Assembly (NCBI GenBank): GCA_036260105.1
Contig: DATAAN010000076.1
Span: forward strand, 1 to 7,886
Origin: JAJCYE01 sp036260105
GTDB taxonomy: Bacteria > Actinomycetota > CADDZG01 > JAHWKV01
Reading direction: 5' to 3'
Length of the DNA: 7,886 nt
A program made the position numbers and the translations under genes. Position 1 is the first letter of the stretch. Every line of letters starts with the position of its first letter. The notes under the pieces were generated by a model. The model saw only the letters and a list, made by a program, of their open reading frames with translations, was not told the DNA's origin and did not search any database. Shown here one piece after another: positions 1 to 6,899 of this stretch.

Positions 1-5
1 TGTCA

Positions 6-461
6 TCAGCGCCGGTATCTCGTGAGGAGCGGCCGGCCCGGCCGCCACGACTTGATCACCAGCCGGTCGACGTCGACCTGCACCGATGCCACCCGGACCA
101 GCGATACTCGGAAGAGATCGGCCCCCTCGGCCGCCGGCGGAGCGGCCGCCGCCAGGTGGTCCTCGACCGGAAGGGCCACTCCGTGGATCTTTGCATCCCC
201 TTCGGAGACGTCCTTGTCGATGGTGGCGCTGTGAAGTGCGAACCGGCCGTCGCGGTGGAGGTCCGCCCCCTTGACAGAGTTCGGCATCAGCCCGAGCCAC
301 AGGTCGTCGCCGAAGAAGATCGGCTCCAAACCGCTGATCCGGGGAGAGCCGTCGGCCGCCAGGGTCGCCAGAAGTCCCAGGTTATAACGCTCGAACCGGG
401 CCTTCACCCAGGCGGCGTACTCCGGCTCCTGCGACTCGAAGTCTCTCCAGGAGGCACTCAT
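6..461 (-). CDS. PPOX-family (FMN/F420-binding split-barrel) protein, 151 aa
   Basis: This small soluble protein of the pyridoxamine 5'-phosphate oxidase-like split-barrel group would bind FMN or F420 and do redox chemistry on an unknown small molecule. The family signature is visible: an N-terminal helix rich in E/W/Y (residues 5-26), a first strand pair with the LATLAADGSPRISG pattern (31-44), then strands carrying PIFFGDDLWLGLMPNSVKG (47-65) and LHRDGRFALHS (68-78). The S62/K64 and R70-R73 region is where relatives contact the cofactor phosphate. The start is set by the ATGA overlap with the exporter stop and by GGAGG at 469-473, 7 nt upstream of the ATG. A much longer open frame continues upstream to 1448, but it is the antisense-type shadow of the exporter gene. 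It is co-transcribed with the MFS gene, so it may modify or detoxify the exported compound (inference). Whether the cofactor is FMN or F420 cannot be decided from sequence alone. Confidence 0.85.
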   Translation of the reverse strand: MSASWRDFESQEPEYAAWVKARFERYNLGLLATLAADGSPRISGLEPIFFGDDLWLGLMPNSVKGADLHRDGRFALHSATIDKDVSEGDAKIHGVALPVEDHLAAAAPPAAEGADLFRVSLVRVASVQVDVDRLVIKSWRPGRPLLTRYRR

Positions 462-1855
462 CGGACTTCCTCCAGCTCCACCTCGGCCGGGCGGGATCCC
501 CGGGCGACTCTGCCGGTTTCGCGGGGCAACCGGAGCGATACCCATAGGGTGAAAGCGGCGGTTCCTGCGGCGACCACGAAACCCGCACGGTAGCTCTCCA
601 CGGGCGATGAGCCGATGACCAACGCCAATGCGGAGATGGCCGCCAGGCCGAGAGCTGCACCAAGCTCCTGCGCGGTGTTGAGCAGCCCCGAGGCCAGGCC
701 CTCGCCGTCCGGAGGGACACCGTCGGTTCCTGCGACATACGCTGCCGCATACGACAGGCCGCCCATGACCGCGACCAGCGAAAGCCCAGGGAGAACATCG
801 GCAAGGTAGGTGCCGTCGACCGGGACCCTGGACAGTTGAACCAGTCCGGCACATCCGGCAACCGCTCCGGCGGCAAGCGGGGGCCTTACGCCGTAACGGG
901 ATATCAGCCGGCCGGTGACGGGAGAGACACAGAGCACGATCGCAGTGACCGGCGTGAAAGCAAGCCCCACCGCCATCGCGCTCATTCCCAACACGTTCTG
1001 CAGGTACAGAGTGGTGAAGTAGAGCGCCGCCATCGTCAGCCCGGCGTTGGTCGCCAGCACTACATTTCCGAGACGGGCCACTCGGTTGGAAAGAAGCTTC
1101 GAATCCAGCAGCGGAGCAGGGTGGCGGCGTTCGTGCCGCCAGAGCCAAATTCCGAGCGCAACCGAAGCGAGCAGAAGCACGCCGGTGGAAAAGTCGAAGT
1201 CGAGTTCGGCGATCAGCACCAAGGAGGCGGCGATCGCGGTCACACTGCCCGCGAGCAGCACGGCTCCCCCGAGATCGATGATCTTCCCGGACCGCGCAGC
1301 CAACTCCACCAGGTTCTTGGACCCGGCGGCCATCAGGATGGCGAGGGGAACGTTGATCAGGAACACCGATCGCCATCCGGCGGCGGTAACCAGGGTTCCC
1401 CCGACCGCCTGGCCGACTATTGCGCCGGCCGATCCAACCGCTCCCCACATCCCCATCGCCCTATTGCGCAGGTCGCGGTCCCGGAACGAATCGAGCAGCA
1501 GGGCCAGTGCGGCGGGCGAGACCATCGCCGCTCCGAGGCCTTGCAGCGCCCGGCCGGTAAAGAGCATCACCGGTCCAGCGGCGGCTCCGGTCAGAAGCGA
1601 TGCCAGCCCGAAGACACACAGGCCGGCGACGAAGAGCCGCCGCCGGCCGAACAAGTCGCCGGCCCGGCCGAACACCACGAGCAACGCTCCGAACGTGAGC
1701 GTGTAAGAGATGCTGACCAGCGGGAGCCGGGCCGGCGATACGTCCAGGTCAGCGCTGATCGACGGCAACGCCACGTTGACCACGACGACATCGAGCACGA
1801 GCAGGAACTGGGCTCCGCATAGCAGCGCCAGCCGCAGGACATCAGATCTTTTCAT
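458..1855 (-). CDS. DHA2-family MFS drug exporter (EmrB/QacA type), 465 aa
   Basis: This is a predicted inner-membrane proton-driven multidrug efflux transporter of the major facilitator superfamily, with the length and hydrophobic pattern of the 14-TM DHA2 group. Visible motifs are LDVVVVNVALPSI in TM1 (residues 21-33, motif D1), GRAGDLFGRRRL in the TM2-3 loop (63-74, motif A), RALQGLGAA in TM4 (102-110, motif B) and GAIVGQAVGG followed by WRSVFLINVP (144-170, antiporter motif C). The ATG at 1855 was chosen over one at 1879 because a GGGGGAGG ribosome site sits just upstream at 1860-1867, and because the predicted transcription start falls near 1879. Its stop overlaps the start of the PPOX gene by 4 nt (ATGA), which indicates translational coupling. 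It diverges from a TetR regulator across a shared operator, the usual layout for a substrate-inducible efflux pump. The substrate is unknown. Confidence 0.93.
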   Translation of the reverse strand: MKRSDVLRLALLCGAQFLLVLDVVVVNVALPSISADLDVSPARLPLVSISYTLTFGALLVVFGRAGDLFGRRRLFVAGLCVFGLASLLTGAAAGPVMLFTGRALQGLGAAMVSPAALALLLDSFRDRDLRNRAMGMWGAVGSAGAIVGQAVGGTLVTAAGWRSVFLINVPLAILMAAGSKNLVELAARSGKIIDLGGAVLLAGSVTAIAASLVLIAELDFDFSTGVLLLASVALGIWLWRHERRHPAPLLDSKLLSNRVARLGNVVLATNAGLTMAALYFTTLYLQNVLGMSAMAVGLAFTPVTAIVLCVSPVTGRLISRYGVRPPLAAGAVAGCAGLVQLSRVPVDGTYLADVLPGLSLVAVMGGLSYAAAYVAGTDGVPPDGEGLASGLLNTAQELGAALGLAAISALALVIGSSPVESYRAGFVVAAGTAAFTLWVSLRLPRETGRVARGSRPAEVELEEVR

Positions 1856-1885
1856 GGGACCTCCCCCGGACATCTTCACGAGGCC

Positions 1886-1914
1886 ATAGTAAATGAATAT
1901 TCATAAATATTCAA
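1886..1914 (-). promoter_or_regulatory. Predicted promoter of the MFS-PPOX operon
   Basis: On the minus strand TTGAAT (1914-1909, 4 of 6 to the -35 consensus) and TACTAT (1891-1886, 4 of 6 to the -10 consensus) are exactly 17 nt apart. The transcript would start near 1879, leaving a leader of about 24 nt that contains the GGGGGAGG site. The whole spacer between the boxes lies inside the 20-bp dyad at 1894-1913, so a bound repressor would cover the promoter. Confidence 0.55.
1894..1913. promoter_or_regulatory. Probable TetR-family operator, 20-bp inverted repeat
   Basis: TGAATATT and AATATTCA form perfect 8-bp arms around a CATA centre. A second, perfect 12-bp palindrome (ATGAATATTCAT, 1893-1904) is nested in the left half. 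This AT-rich element stands out sharply from the GC-rich surroundings and lies in the only spacer between the divergent tetR and exporter genes. It overlaps predicted promoter elements on both strands. The size and symmetry suit a TetR-family dimer. Binding is inferred, not shown. Confidence 0.7.
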
Positions 1915-1922
1915 GCTATACT
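1894..1922 (+). promoter_or_regulatory. Predicted tetR promoter, probably giving a leaderless mRNA
   Basis: TATACT at 1917-1922 matches the -10 consensus in 5 of 6 positions and lies 6 nt before the ATG at 1929, so transcription should begin at or next to the start codon. The 17-nt spaced -35 position (TGAATA, 1894-1899) is weak and coincides with the left operator arm. No Shine-Dalgarno sequence precedes the ATG, which agrees with leaderless translation, common in actinobacteria. Confidence 0.5.
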
Positions 1923-1928
1923 CTCTGC

Positions 1929-2513
1929 ATGCCGCGTCCCAGGTCCGTAACCGACGAACAGATACTCGAGGGTGCACTCAAGGCGATCGGCAAACACGGT
2001 CCGGCACGGTTGACTCTGGCTCACGTCGCGTCGGAGGTCGGTCTCAGCCCTGCCACGCTCCTTCAGCGCTTCGGCTCCAAAGCGGCCCTGCTTGCTGCGG
2101 TTGCCGGAGGGTCGACCGCCTACGCAGAGGAGGCCTTCGATGAAGCGGCTGCCCGGACGGAGAGCCCTCTGGAGGCCCTGATGGACGCTTTGGCCGGGTT
2201 CGCGAGGGCCATCACGACCCGCGAAGAGCTGGCCAACCACCTGGCCATGCTTCAGCTCGACGTCGCAGACCCGAAGCTGCGAGGCCAAGCGGCCGATCAG
2301 GCCGCTGCGGTGCGGCGGCGAATCGCGGGTTTGCTCGCGCAGGCCACGCGGCAGGGAGAGCTGGCCGGTGACACCAATGCCGGCGGCTTGGCGGAAACCG
2401 TGTACACCGCCTACAACGGAGCTCTCATCACCTGGGCGCTGTACGGCCAGGGTGAGCTCCAGAGGTGGCTACGGAAGCGGATTCAGGCCGTTCTCGAGCC
2501 TCACCGCCGGTAG
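1929..2513 (+). CDS. TetR/AcrR-family transcriptional repressor, 194 aa
   Basis: This is a one-component dimeric repressor predicted to bind the dyad at 1894-1913 and to release it when a ligand binds its C-terminal domain. The N-terminal helix-turn-helix is clear: residues 9-23 form helix 1, RLTLAHVASEVGLS (27-40) helix 2 and the turn, and PATLLQRFGSKAALLAAV (41-58) recognition helix 3 and helix 4. TetR members often have YYHFxSK at that point; here it reads LLQRFGSK. The remainder is all-helical and variable, as expected of the ligand domain. The start at 1929 is preferred over an in-frame ATG at 1893 because the longer version would run through the operator and promoter, and MPRPRS is a natural N-terminus for this family. 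It very likely controls the divergent MFS-PPOX operon and itself. Its last 43 codons have a decayed relative at 7110-7236. Confidence 0.92.
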   Translation: MPRPRSVTDEQILEGALKAIGKHGPARLTLAHVASEVGLSPATLLQRFGSKAALLAAVAGGSTAYAEEAFDEAAARTESPLEALMDALAGFARAITTREELANHLAMLQLDVADPKLRGQAADQAAAVRRRIAGLLAQATRQGELAGDTNAGGLAETVYTAYNGALITWALYGQGELQRWLRKRIQAVLEPHRR

Positions 2514-2561
2514 GCGTCGGTCGTGATGCGCTCTCTTAGCGAGTTGACGGCGGAGCAGCTA
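2385..2561 (+). repeat. Left copy of a direct repeat (tetR 3' end plus downstream)
   Basis: The last 43 codons of tetR, including the stop, align with 7110-7236 at about 107 of 129 positions by hand. Similarity continues past the stop through GTCGGTCG, then CGCTCTC, then TTGAC about 30 nt after the stop, and fades near 2561. This left copy is intact and coding. The two copies are in the same orientation and lie about 4.5 kb apart, on either side of the three-gene low-GC cassette. Confidence 0.75.
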
Positions 2562-2727
2562 GACCTAGCCGGTTAAGGGGCACCGCTACGCCAATTCGTC
2601 GAGCAAGCTGCTTCCCGGCGGTGTTCAGGCAGGCCACGGGTCCGTAAAGCCGTCGTTGGCGACCCGGCACTTCGACCAAGAGCTTACGTCCCGATTCGGC
2701 CGGGGAGCCTACGGAGAAACCATTCGT
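2514..2727. other. Intergenic gap between converging tetR and 918-aa gene
   Basis: This gap of 214 nt separates the ends of two convergent genes. The first 50 nt belong to the direct-repeat tail. I see no convincing ORF. Short weak hairpins are possible (CGCT/AGCG at 2527-2539; TCCCG/CGGGGA at 2691-2706), but none has a following T-tract, so no intrinsic terminator can be called. The left boundary of the low-GC cassette should fall in this gap. Confidence 0.5.
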
Positions 2728-5484
2728 TCAGGCTGAAGCCCTGGGTGTATAGAGGCCATAGAAAACGCTGTCGTCATTAGTGAGGTCCCCGCTGTATAGC
2801 TGCACCGTCACGTACGAGTTCGGCGGGAGCGCCTGGTCAGGCAGCCTGATGGTGGATCGCCTGGCGCCTGGGAGGATGCCTTGCATCTTCACGGTTCCCA
2901 GTTTTGTCTCCGGCAGTCTGACGATCTTCTTCTTCAACTCCTTGCTGTAGGCCTTTTCCGGCCGTCCGAGATAGAAGTCGCAGGAGACATCCTCAGCGTT
3001 CAAGATGCCGTTGTTGAAGATCTCGACACTGATGTCCACTTTGTCATCGGCGCGTTTTTCGAAGAAGAACGAACGTGAGAACTGTTTCTTTACAGGATCA
3101 TCGGTGTCGGGCTCTACCCGCAGCATGCAGACCTGAGGGCTCGTCAATCGACCGTCCTCCTCCACGGCATCGGGGGTCCAGGCGCCGCCGCTCGGCAGAG
3201 GGACATCCCATGTCAGCACCAGACAACCCAGCTCGCCATGCTGATAGATGAGGGGGGTAAACGCGAACTCGTGTTTCTTGTCCTTCACCTGACCGAACCC
3301 AACGGTCACGCTCATCGCGGTGTGATTGGTGATGTGGGTCGTTTCGATCTTGCTCCTGGCGTCGGTCGAGCTCATCCCCACGTTGATCCCGAACGTTATC
3401 GGGAGTTCCTCGAACAGCTCGGTGCCGGCACTCACCCCGAGATGACCGGACAAGGAATTGACCACCGAGAGGTGCTTTGACACGCCGATGGAAGTCATGT
3501 CCGACTTGTCGTAACTGACGGTAACGGTGTCCGTGCCTACGCTGGACCCCTGGCGCTTGAAAAGCAGGTTCTCTTCTGAGAAGTGCTCGGGCTCCACGAA
3601 GACGTAGGAGAGAAGCATCCCCAACTCCGAACGAGGCCGGTAAGCAAAAGTCCGCGCCGGTTCCCACATCGTCGATGGCGATCGGTCATGCGGAATGATC
3701 ACGAGGACCTCGGGAGGGGCATCGTTCCCGGAACTGACGGCTTCCATCTGGTCCGAATTGCTGAGGACTGGATAGCGCCACACGCCATAACTCGTCTCCA
3801 GCAGCAGCAGGTAGTCGTCGTTCGAAAAACTCGCGTGGAACTGGATGTTCGTCGAGTTGGTGATGTCATTCACCTTGCTGAAGCTTTCGCCGTAGGAGTT
3901 GTGCATCGCCGTCGTCAAATTGAAGAAGCTGCCCACCGCCATATGGACCGACAAGTCCTTCGTGGTCGTGTACGAATCGTCGCTGTTGACACCGGTGCTG
4001 TCGTTTTTCCCACTCGTCCACGAGATGCTGACGCTCGGCTGGCCACTTGCAGCGACCGTCCTGGTGTCGAATGGAGGAGCCTGGATGATGGCCAGAATCT
4101 GCTTACAAGCGGCCTTCCGTTCGTAGCGGGGTGCACCGAGAATGACGCTCCGACCTCCCATGTCGCTGGGAAATGCGAGCATGCTGCTCTCCGGGTTCAT
4201 ACGAGCCAGGAGATTGCCCGGGGTTTTGGCCGCACTGATATGCGCGACGCTTCCGTCGGGGGGCATTGCCGGCAAGCCGCCGGTGTTCGCGTTTACTTCG
4301 ACGAATCCACATAGCACGGACGCCTGGCCGTCCATGAGGTCGGCCAAGCTGGCGCCACAACCGATGACCTGTATCCCGAGGCAGCTACCAAAGAGGCCGG
4401 CGCCAAGGTGCAAGTCGTAGGACGTCAAAGGTTGGTCGTCGACGTTGGCCACGGTGTAATCGCTTCGGTACTTGGTGCTGCGCAGGAGTCTTGACGTGGA
4501 CCCCTCGTCGTCCAACTCGAAGAACATCAACGCCGCGCACCCCTCCACCCTCCGTTGTTTGTTGTGAGTCGCGGGATAAGCGACCACCAGCTGATCGACG
4601 CCCCGGCCCAACAGGTCGGCGGCCGCCACGCGATAGACAGGCCGCTCGGGCGAAGCGAAAGCGATATCGGGCGTGGTGGTGGCGAGCACAGAGAACTTGC
4701 GGTCGTCTCCCCAGCCCACCAGAGCGATGTGCGGGGCGGCGTTCGTGTCGGCCCATGTCAATGCCAGCTGCTGGTCAGAGGACCGAAAGCGCATCTGCGC
4801 CACTGTGGCGTTCACTTGGGCGGCCTCATCTTTCGACACGCTACCCAGCGTCACGGTGCTGACGCACTGTGACGTCGCTCGAGGCAGGTCGCTCCATGCC
4901 ACGGCATTCACCTCCAGTGAACCGTCGTCCGTGAGCATGACCAGAACCAGGATGGCGGACTTGTCTCGGCGGACCAGCTCGGCCGCAAGGGCAGTTCCTT
5001 TGACGACGGCAGGCAGCCGCCACGGCGGCGATGAACCGCTGCCGTCCTCTCGCGCGTCCACCCGTACGACGGAATACCCGGAGCCGTCGTTCGCAAGCAG
5101 GGCGAGAACCCGCTTGTCAGGCACATCCGGGTCTAGACCGATCACGAACACGGCGCCCTCGCCACCTTGCACCTTCTCGATAGCCTCGGCCTTATCCTGC
5201 ATCGTGATGTAGAAAACCCCACTTTTGGTGAGCAGGGCCACCTCCTGCCTACCTCCGGCCCAGTGGGTGACCGCACGAGCGCTTCGGATCTCGTCCATGG
5301 GCCCGATGTCGATCGCAGGATGAACCACGGGCTCCGGTTTCTCAGAGGTTCCGTCGAAGCTGACGCGCTGGAACCGTGCCGTGCTCGACCCTTTGGGCGC
5401 GTAGATCAGCGTGGAGTCCTGAACCGCGTACAGAACTTGGCCGAGCTGCAGTGGATGTGGGCCGGGCGTTTCTCTATCGGGCAT
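2728..5484 (-). CDS. 918-aa multidomain protein: propeller-like N-terminus, Ser/Thr-rich beta region, CARDB-like C-terminus
   Basis: I do not recognise a named family for this protein. Residues 1-457 look like a beta-propeller of FG-GAP/VCBS type: short strand pairs recur, with AADLLGRGVDQLVVAYPA (288-305), ADLMDGQASVLCGF (381-394) and DMGGRSVILGAPRYE (441-455) as the clearest blades. A linker QILAIIQAPPFD (462-473) leads to two Ser/Thr-rich segments of alternating polarity (478-575 and 646-730), a pattern seen in pore-forming or other extended beta proteins. Residues about 812-918 resemble a CARDB/Ig-like domain (VDISVEIFNNGILNAEDV, then FYLG). There is no signal peptide, membrane helix or catalytic motif I can name. 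The start at 5484 is set by the TAATG overlap with the upstream gene; an open frame extends to 5811 but is shadow. The ribosome site is weak, so translation is probably coupled to the 228-aa gene. A secreted, surface or toxin-like role is possible but unproven. Confidence 0.85.
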   Translation of the reverse strand: MPDRETPGPHPLQLGQVLYAVQDSTLIYAPKGSSTARFQRVSFDGTSEKPEPVVHPAIDIGPMDEIRSARAVTHWAGGRQEVALLTKSGVFYITMQDKAEAIEKVQGGEGAVFVIGLDPDVPDKRVLALLANDGSGYSVVRVDAREDGSGSSPPWRLPAVVKGTALAAELVRRDKSAILVLVMLTDDGSLEVNAVAWSDLPRATSQCVSTVTLGSVSKDEAAQVNATVAQMRFRSSDQQLALTWADTNAAPHIALVGWGDDRKFSVLATTTPDIAFASPERPVYRVAAADLLGRGVDQLVVAYPATHNKQRRVEGCAALMFFELDDEGSTSRLLRSTKYRSDYTVANVDDQPLTSYDLHLGAGLFGSCLGIQVIGCGASLADLMDGQASVLCGFVEVNANTGGLPAMPPDGSVAHISAAKTPGNLLARMNPESSMLAFPSDMGGRSVILGAPRYERKAACKQILAIIQAPPFDTRTVAASGQPSVSISWTSGKNDSTGVNSDDSYTTTKDLSVHMAVGSFFNLTTAMHNSYGESFSKVNDITNSTNIQFHASFSNDDYLLLLETSYGVWRYPVLSNSDQMEAVSSGNDAPPEVLVIIPHDRSPSTMWEPARTFAYRPRSELGMLLSYVFVEPEHFSEENLLFKRQGSSVGTDTVTVSYDKSDMTSIGVSKHLSVVNSLSGHLGVSAGTELFEELPITFGINVGMSSTDARSKIETTHITNHTAMSVTVGFGQVKDKKHEFAFTPLIYQHGELGCLVLTWDVPLPSGGAWTPDAVEEDGRLTSPQVCMLRVEPDTDDPVKKQFSRSFFFEKRADDKVDISVEIFNNGILNAEDVSCDFYLGRPEKAYSKELKKKIVRLPETKLGTVKMQGILPGARRSTIRLPDQALPPNSYVTVQLYSGDLTNDDSVFYGLYTPRASA

Positions 5485-6170
5485 TAGTGCCCTATCGCCT
5501 TGTTCAGGGTCTCGATCATTCGGCCGGTGAACGCAGGGGTGGCAAAAACGTTCACCATCGAACTGCGAATCGATGCGTGAATGTCGTGGCCGGCCATAAA
5601 GCCGGCGAATCTCTGGAGCCACTCCGGCAAACCATCGTCGAGGCCGGCCTGCAGTGACGGCGTACCCGGAATGGAGACATCTTGGTAAGCCAACTTGGGG
5701 CCCGCGATACTGAGGCTGAAGTCGAGCCGGCCAGAGTTGTATGTCTCGAACAGGTGCCCATGAACGGTTCGTGAGTTCGAGTTGAGCTTGCTGCCGAAAA
5801 AGCTGTAGCACGCGCAGTCCGTGCTGACGTCGAAGGATCCCTTCACCTGGAGAAGCGAGAATCCGATCGGAAGGACAACCCTCCCACCATCGGGAGAAAA
5901 GATCGGATCCTGCTGCTTGGCATCCTTTAGGTTCCAGACGAACAGCTCACTTACGCGCAGGGTGCTGTCACCCTCACTCTTCCAGAATGTACTGGCCGAA
6001 CGACCGCCGTCGGCGCACAGTCCGATGTCCGGAATATTGGCCTGGTAATCGGGTAGCTGCGGCGCGTTCGAAGCCGGGCGGTCGTTCTCAGACGCAATCG
6101 TGAAGGTCTTCTCTATCTCGTCTTTCTTGTCGATCCAAGCTTTGCGGATCGCGCCCTGCGGGATGGCCAT
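5484..6170 (-). CDS. Hypothetical protein, 228 aa, coupled to the 918-aa gene
   Basis: I do not recognise the family. The N-terminus (residues 1-30) is charged and helical, followed by a Pro/Asn-rich linker (31-50). The core (about 68-168) is mostly predicted beta strand: LRVSELFVWNL, GRVVLPIGFSLLQVKGSFDVST, RLDFSLSIAG and DVSIPG. It contains a Cys cluster at C119/C121. The C-terminal third (174-228) turns amphipathic and helical. No signal peptide or membrane segment is visible, so it is probably cytoplasmic or released without Sec export. AAGGG at 6179-6183 lies 8 nt before the ATG. Its TAA overlaps the next ATG by one base (TAATG), so the two products are likely made in linked amounts and may act as partners. 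A lipid-binding TULIP-like fold is conceivable from the strand-then-helix layout, but I have no motif to support it. Confidence 0.8.
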   Translation of the reverse strand: MAIPQGAIRKAWIDKKDEIEKTFTIASENDRPASNAPQLPDYQANIPDIGLCADGGRSASTFWKSEGDSTLRVSELFVWNLKDAKQQDPIFSPDGGRVVLPIGFSLLQVKGSFDVSTDCACYSFFGSKLNSNSRTVHGHLFETYNSGRLDFSLSIAGPKLAYQDVSIPGTPSLQAGLDDGLPEWLQRFAGFMAGHDIHASIRSSMVNVFATPAFTGRMIETLNKAIGH

Positions 6171-6320
6171 GGGGAAAACCCTTTCTAGTGACTTCGTGCC
6201 TGTCGTCGTCGCCGTGGAAGTCAGAGGTCAGGGTCAACCCCGATGTCCCCAGGTCTGGGGAGACTTTGAATCCAACTGGGCCGCCGGGGCGCGCACCGAC
6301 GTCCGGTTCAAACCTCTATC
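6171..6320 (-). other. 150-nt gap inside the three-gene cluster, with a hairpin
   Basis: This gap separates the IPT/TIG gene from the 228-aa gene. TCCCCAG (6246-6252) and CTGGGGA (6255-6261) are perfect arms that would fold into a tight stem with about 6 pairs and a 4-nt loop. No T-run follows on the minus strand, so a terminator is not supported; mRNA processing or attenuation is possible. TTGACC, read on the minus strand upstream of the 228-aa gene (6231-6236), resembles a -35 box, but no matching -10 box is present. Whether all three genes share one transcript is therefore uncertain. Confidence 0.4.
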
Positions 6321-6899
6321 TCAACCTTCCGTCCTGACGACCTCCAGCCGAACGTTGGACCTCACGACACCCACGGCGTTTGAGTCGTGGAAGCCGATCT
6401 GATAGATGCCCGGCTGGCAGGTCACCGGCACGGCAAACGTCGCGGTATTACCCGCTTTCGTGACCGGAATCTTACTGCCGGTTGTTATCACGACATCCTC
6501 CAGAAGGACGAAGTTCTTACCGGCGATCTTCACCCGCTCGCCGGGTTTTGCCTGTTTCGGAGAGACGGAGTTGATCGTCGCTGAATAGTCGGGGTCGGCA
6601 CCGTCGTGATCCGGCGCTTCCTGTGCGGCGTGGTACTCCTCGGCGCTGCGGGCGCTCACCGGAGCCCCTCTTGAACCCATCAACGTGACCTGCACCTCAA
6701 TGAGCCCGTCTTCCCGGCACTCGGAGGCGTCGAACACAATCTCCTGAGCCTCAGGTTCAACGGTGAGCGGGCTAGGCTGAGGCCGCCCGCCAATGAAGAT
6801 TCTGGTGTTGGTGGTCCTCGCACCCCGGGGAAGTTCGATCAGTCGTATCGTCACCATGTGACTCGGGTCAGCCTCGAAACCGGTGATCTGCATTGGCAT
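6321..6899 (-). CDS. IPT/TIG-domain protein, 192 aa
   Basis: This is a two-domain beta-rich protein. Residues 1-75 form strands (MQITGFEAD, HMVTIRLIELP, TRIFIGGRP, EIVFDAS, GLIEVQVTLMG) consistent with a small Ig-like or similar sandwich domain. A polar linker rich in Ala, Glu and Asp (about 80-105) follows. Residues 107-188 carry an IPT/TIG immunoglobulin-like domain, recognisable from INSVSPKQAKPGERVKIAGKNF (109-130, opening strands and the GxNF turn) and the closing GIYQIGFHDSNAVG (164-177). IPT domains usually mediate binding or act as structural modules in surface and secreted proteins, yet no signal peptide is present here. A strong AAGGAG (6912-6907) lies 7 nt before the ATG and fixes the start. 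It is the first gene of the cluster, so it may be an adaptor or assembly partner of the 918-aa protein (inference). Confidence 0.85.
   Translation of the reverse strand: MPMQITGFEADPSHMVTIRLIELPRGARTTNTRIFIGGRPQPSPLTVEPEAQEIVFDASECREDGLIEVQVTLMGSRGAPVSARSAEEYHAAQEAPDHDGADPDYSATINSVSPKQAKPGERVKIAGKNFVLLEDVVITTGSKIPVTKAGNTATFAVPVTCQPGIYQIGFHDSNAVGVVRSNVRLEVVRTEG

Noticed and set aside
462..1448. Upstream extension of the PPOX reading frame (about 330 further residues)
   Set aside because: It overlaps the well-supported MFS gene in another frame on the same strand, and its sequence is Arg/Gly/Pro-rich without domains, as expected for a shadow in GC-rich DNA.
836..1822. Plus-strand open frame of 328 codons opposite the MFS gene
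   Set aside because: It is rich in Arg, Gln, Gly and Ser with no domain and lies fully antisense to a clear transporter.
1893..1928. Earlier ATG for tetR adding 12 residues
   Set aside because: It would place the operator and -10 box within the coding sequence and has no ribosome site; MPRPRS is a typical family N-terminus.
3583..4314. Plus-strand open frame of 243 codons opposite the 918-aa gene
   Set aside because: Its composition is irregular, no family is recognisable, and it is antisense to a longer gene with real beta-domain sequence.
5485..5811. N-terminal extension of the 918-aa protein by 109 residues
   Set aside because: The extension overlaps the 228-aa gene and reads as Arg/Pro-rich shadow; the TAATG overlap gives a better start.
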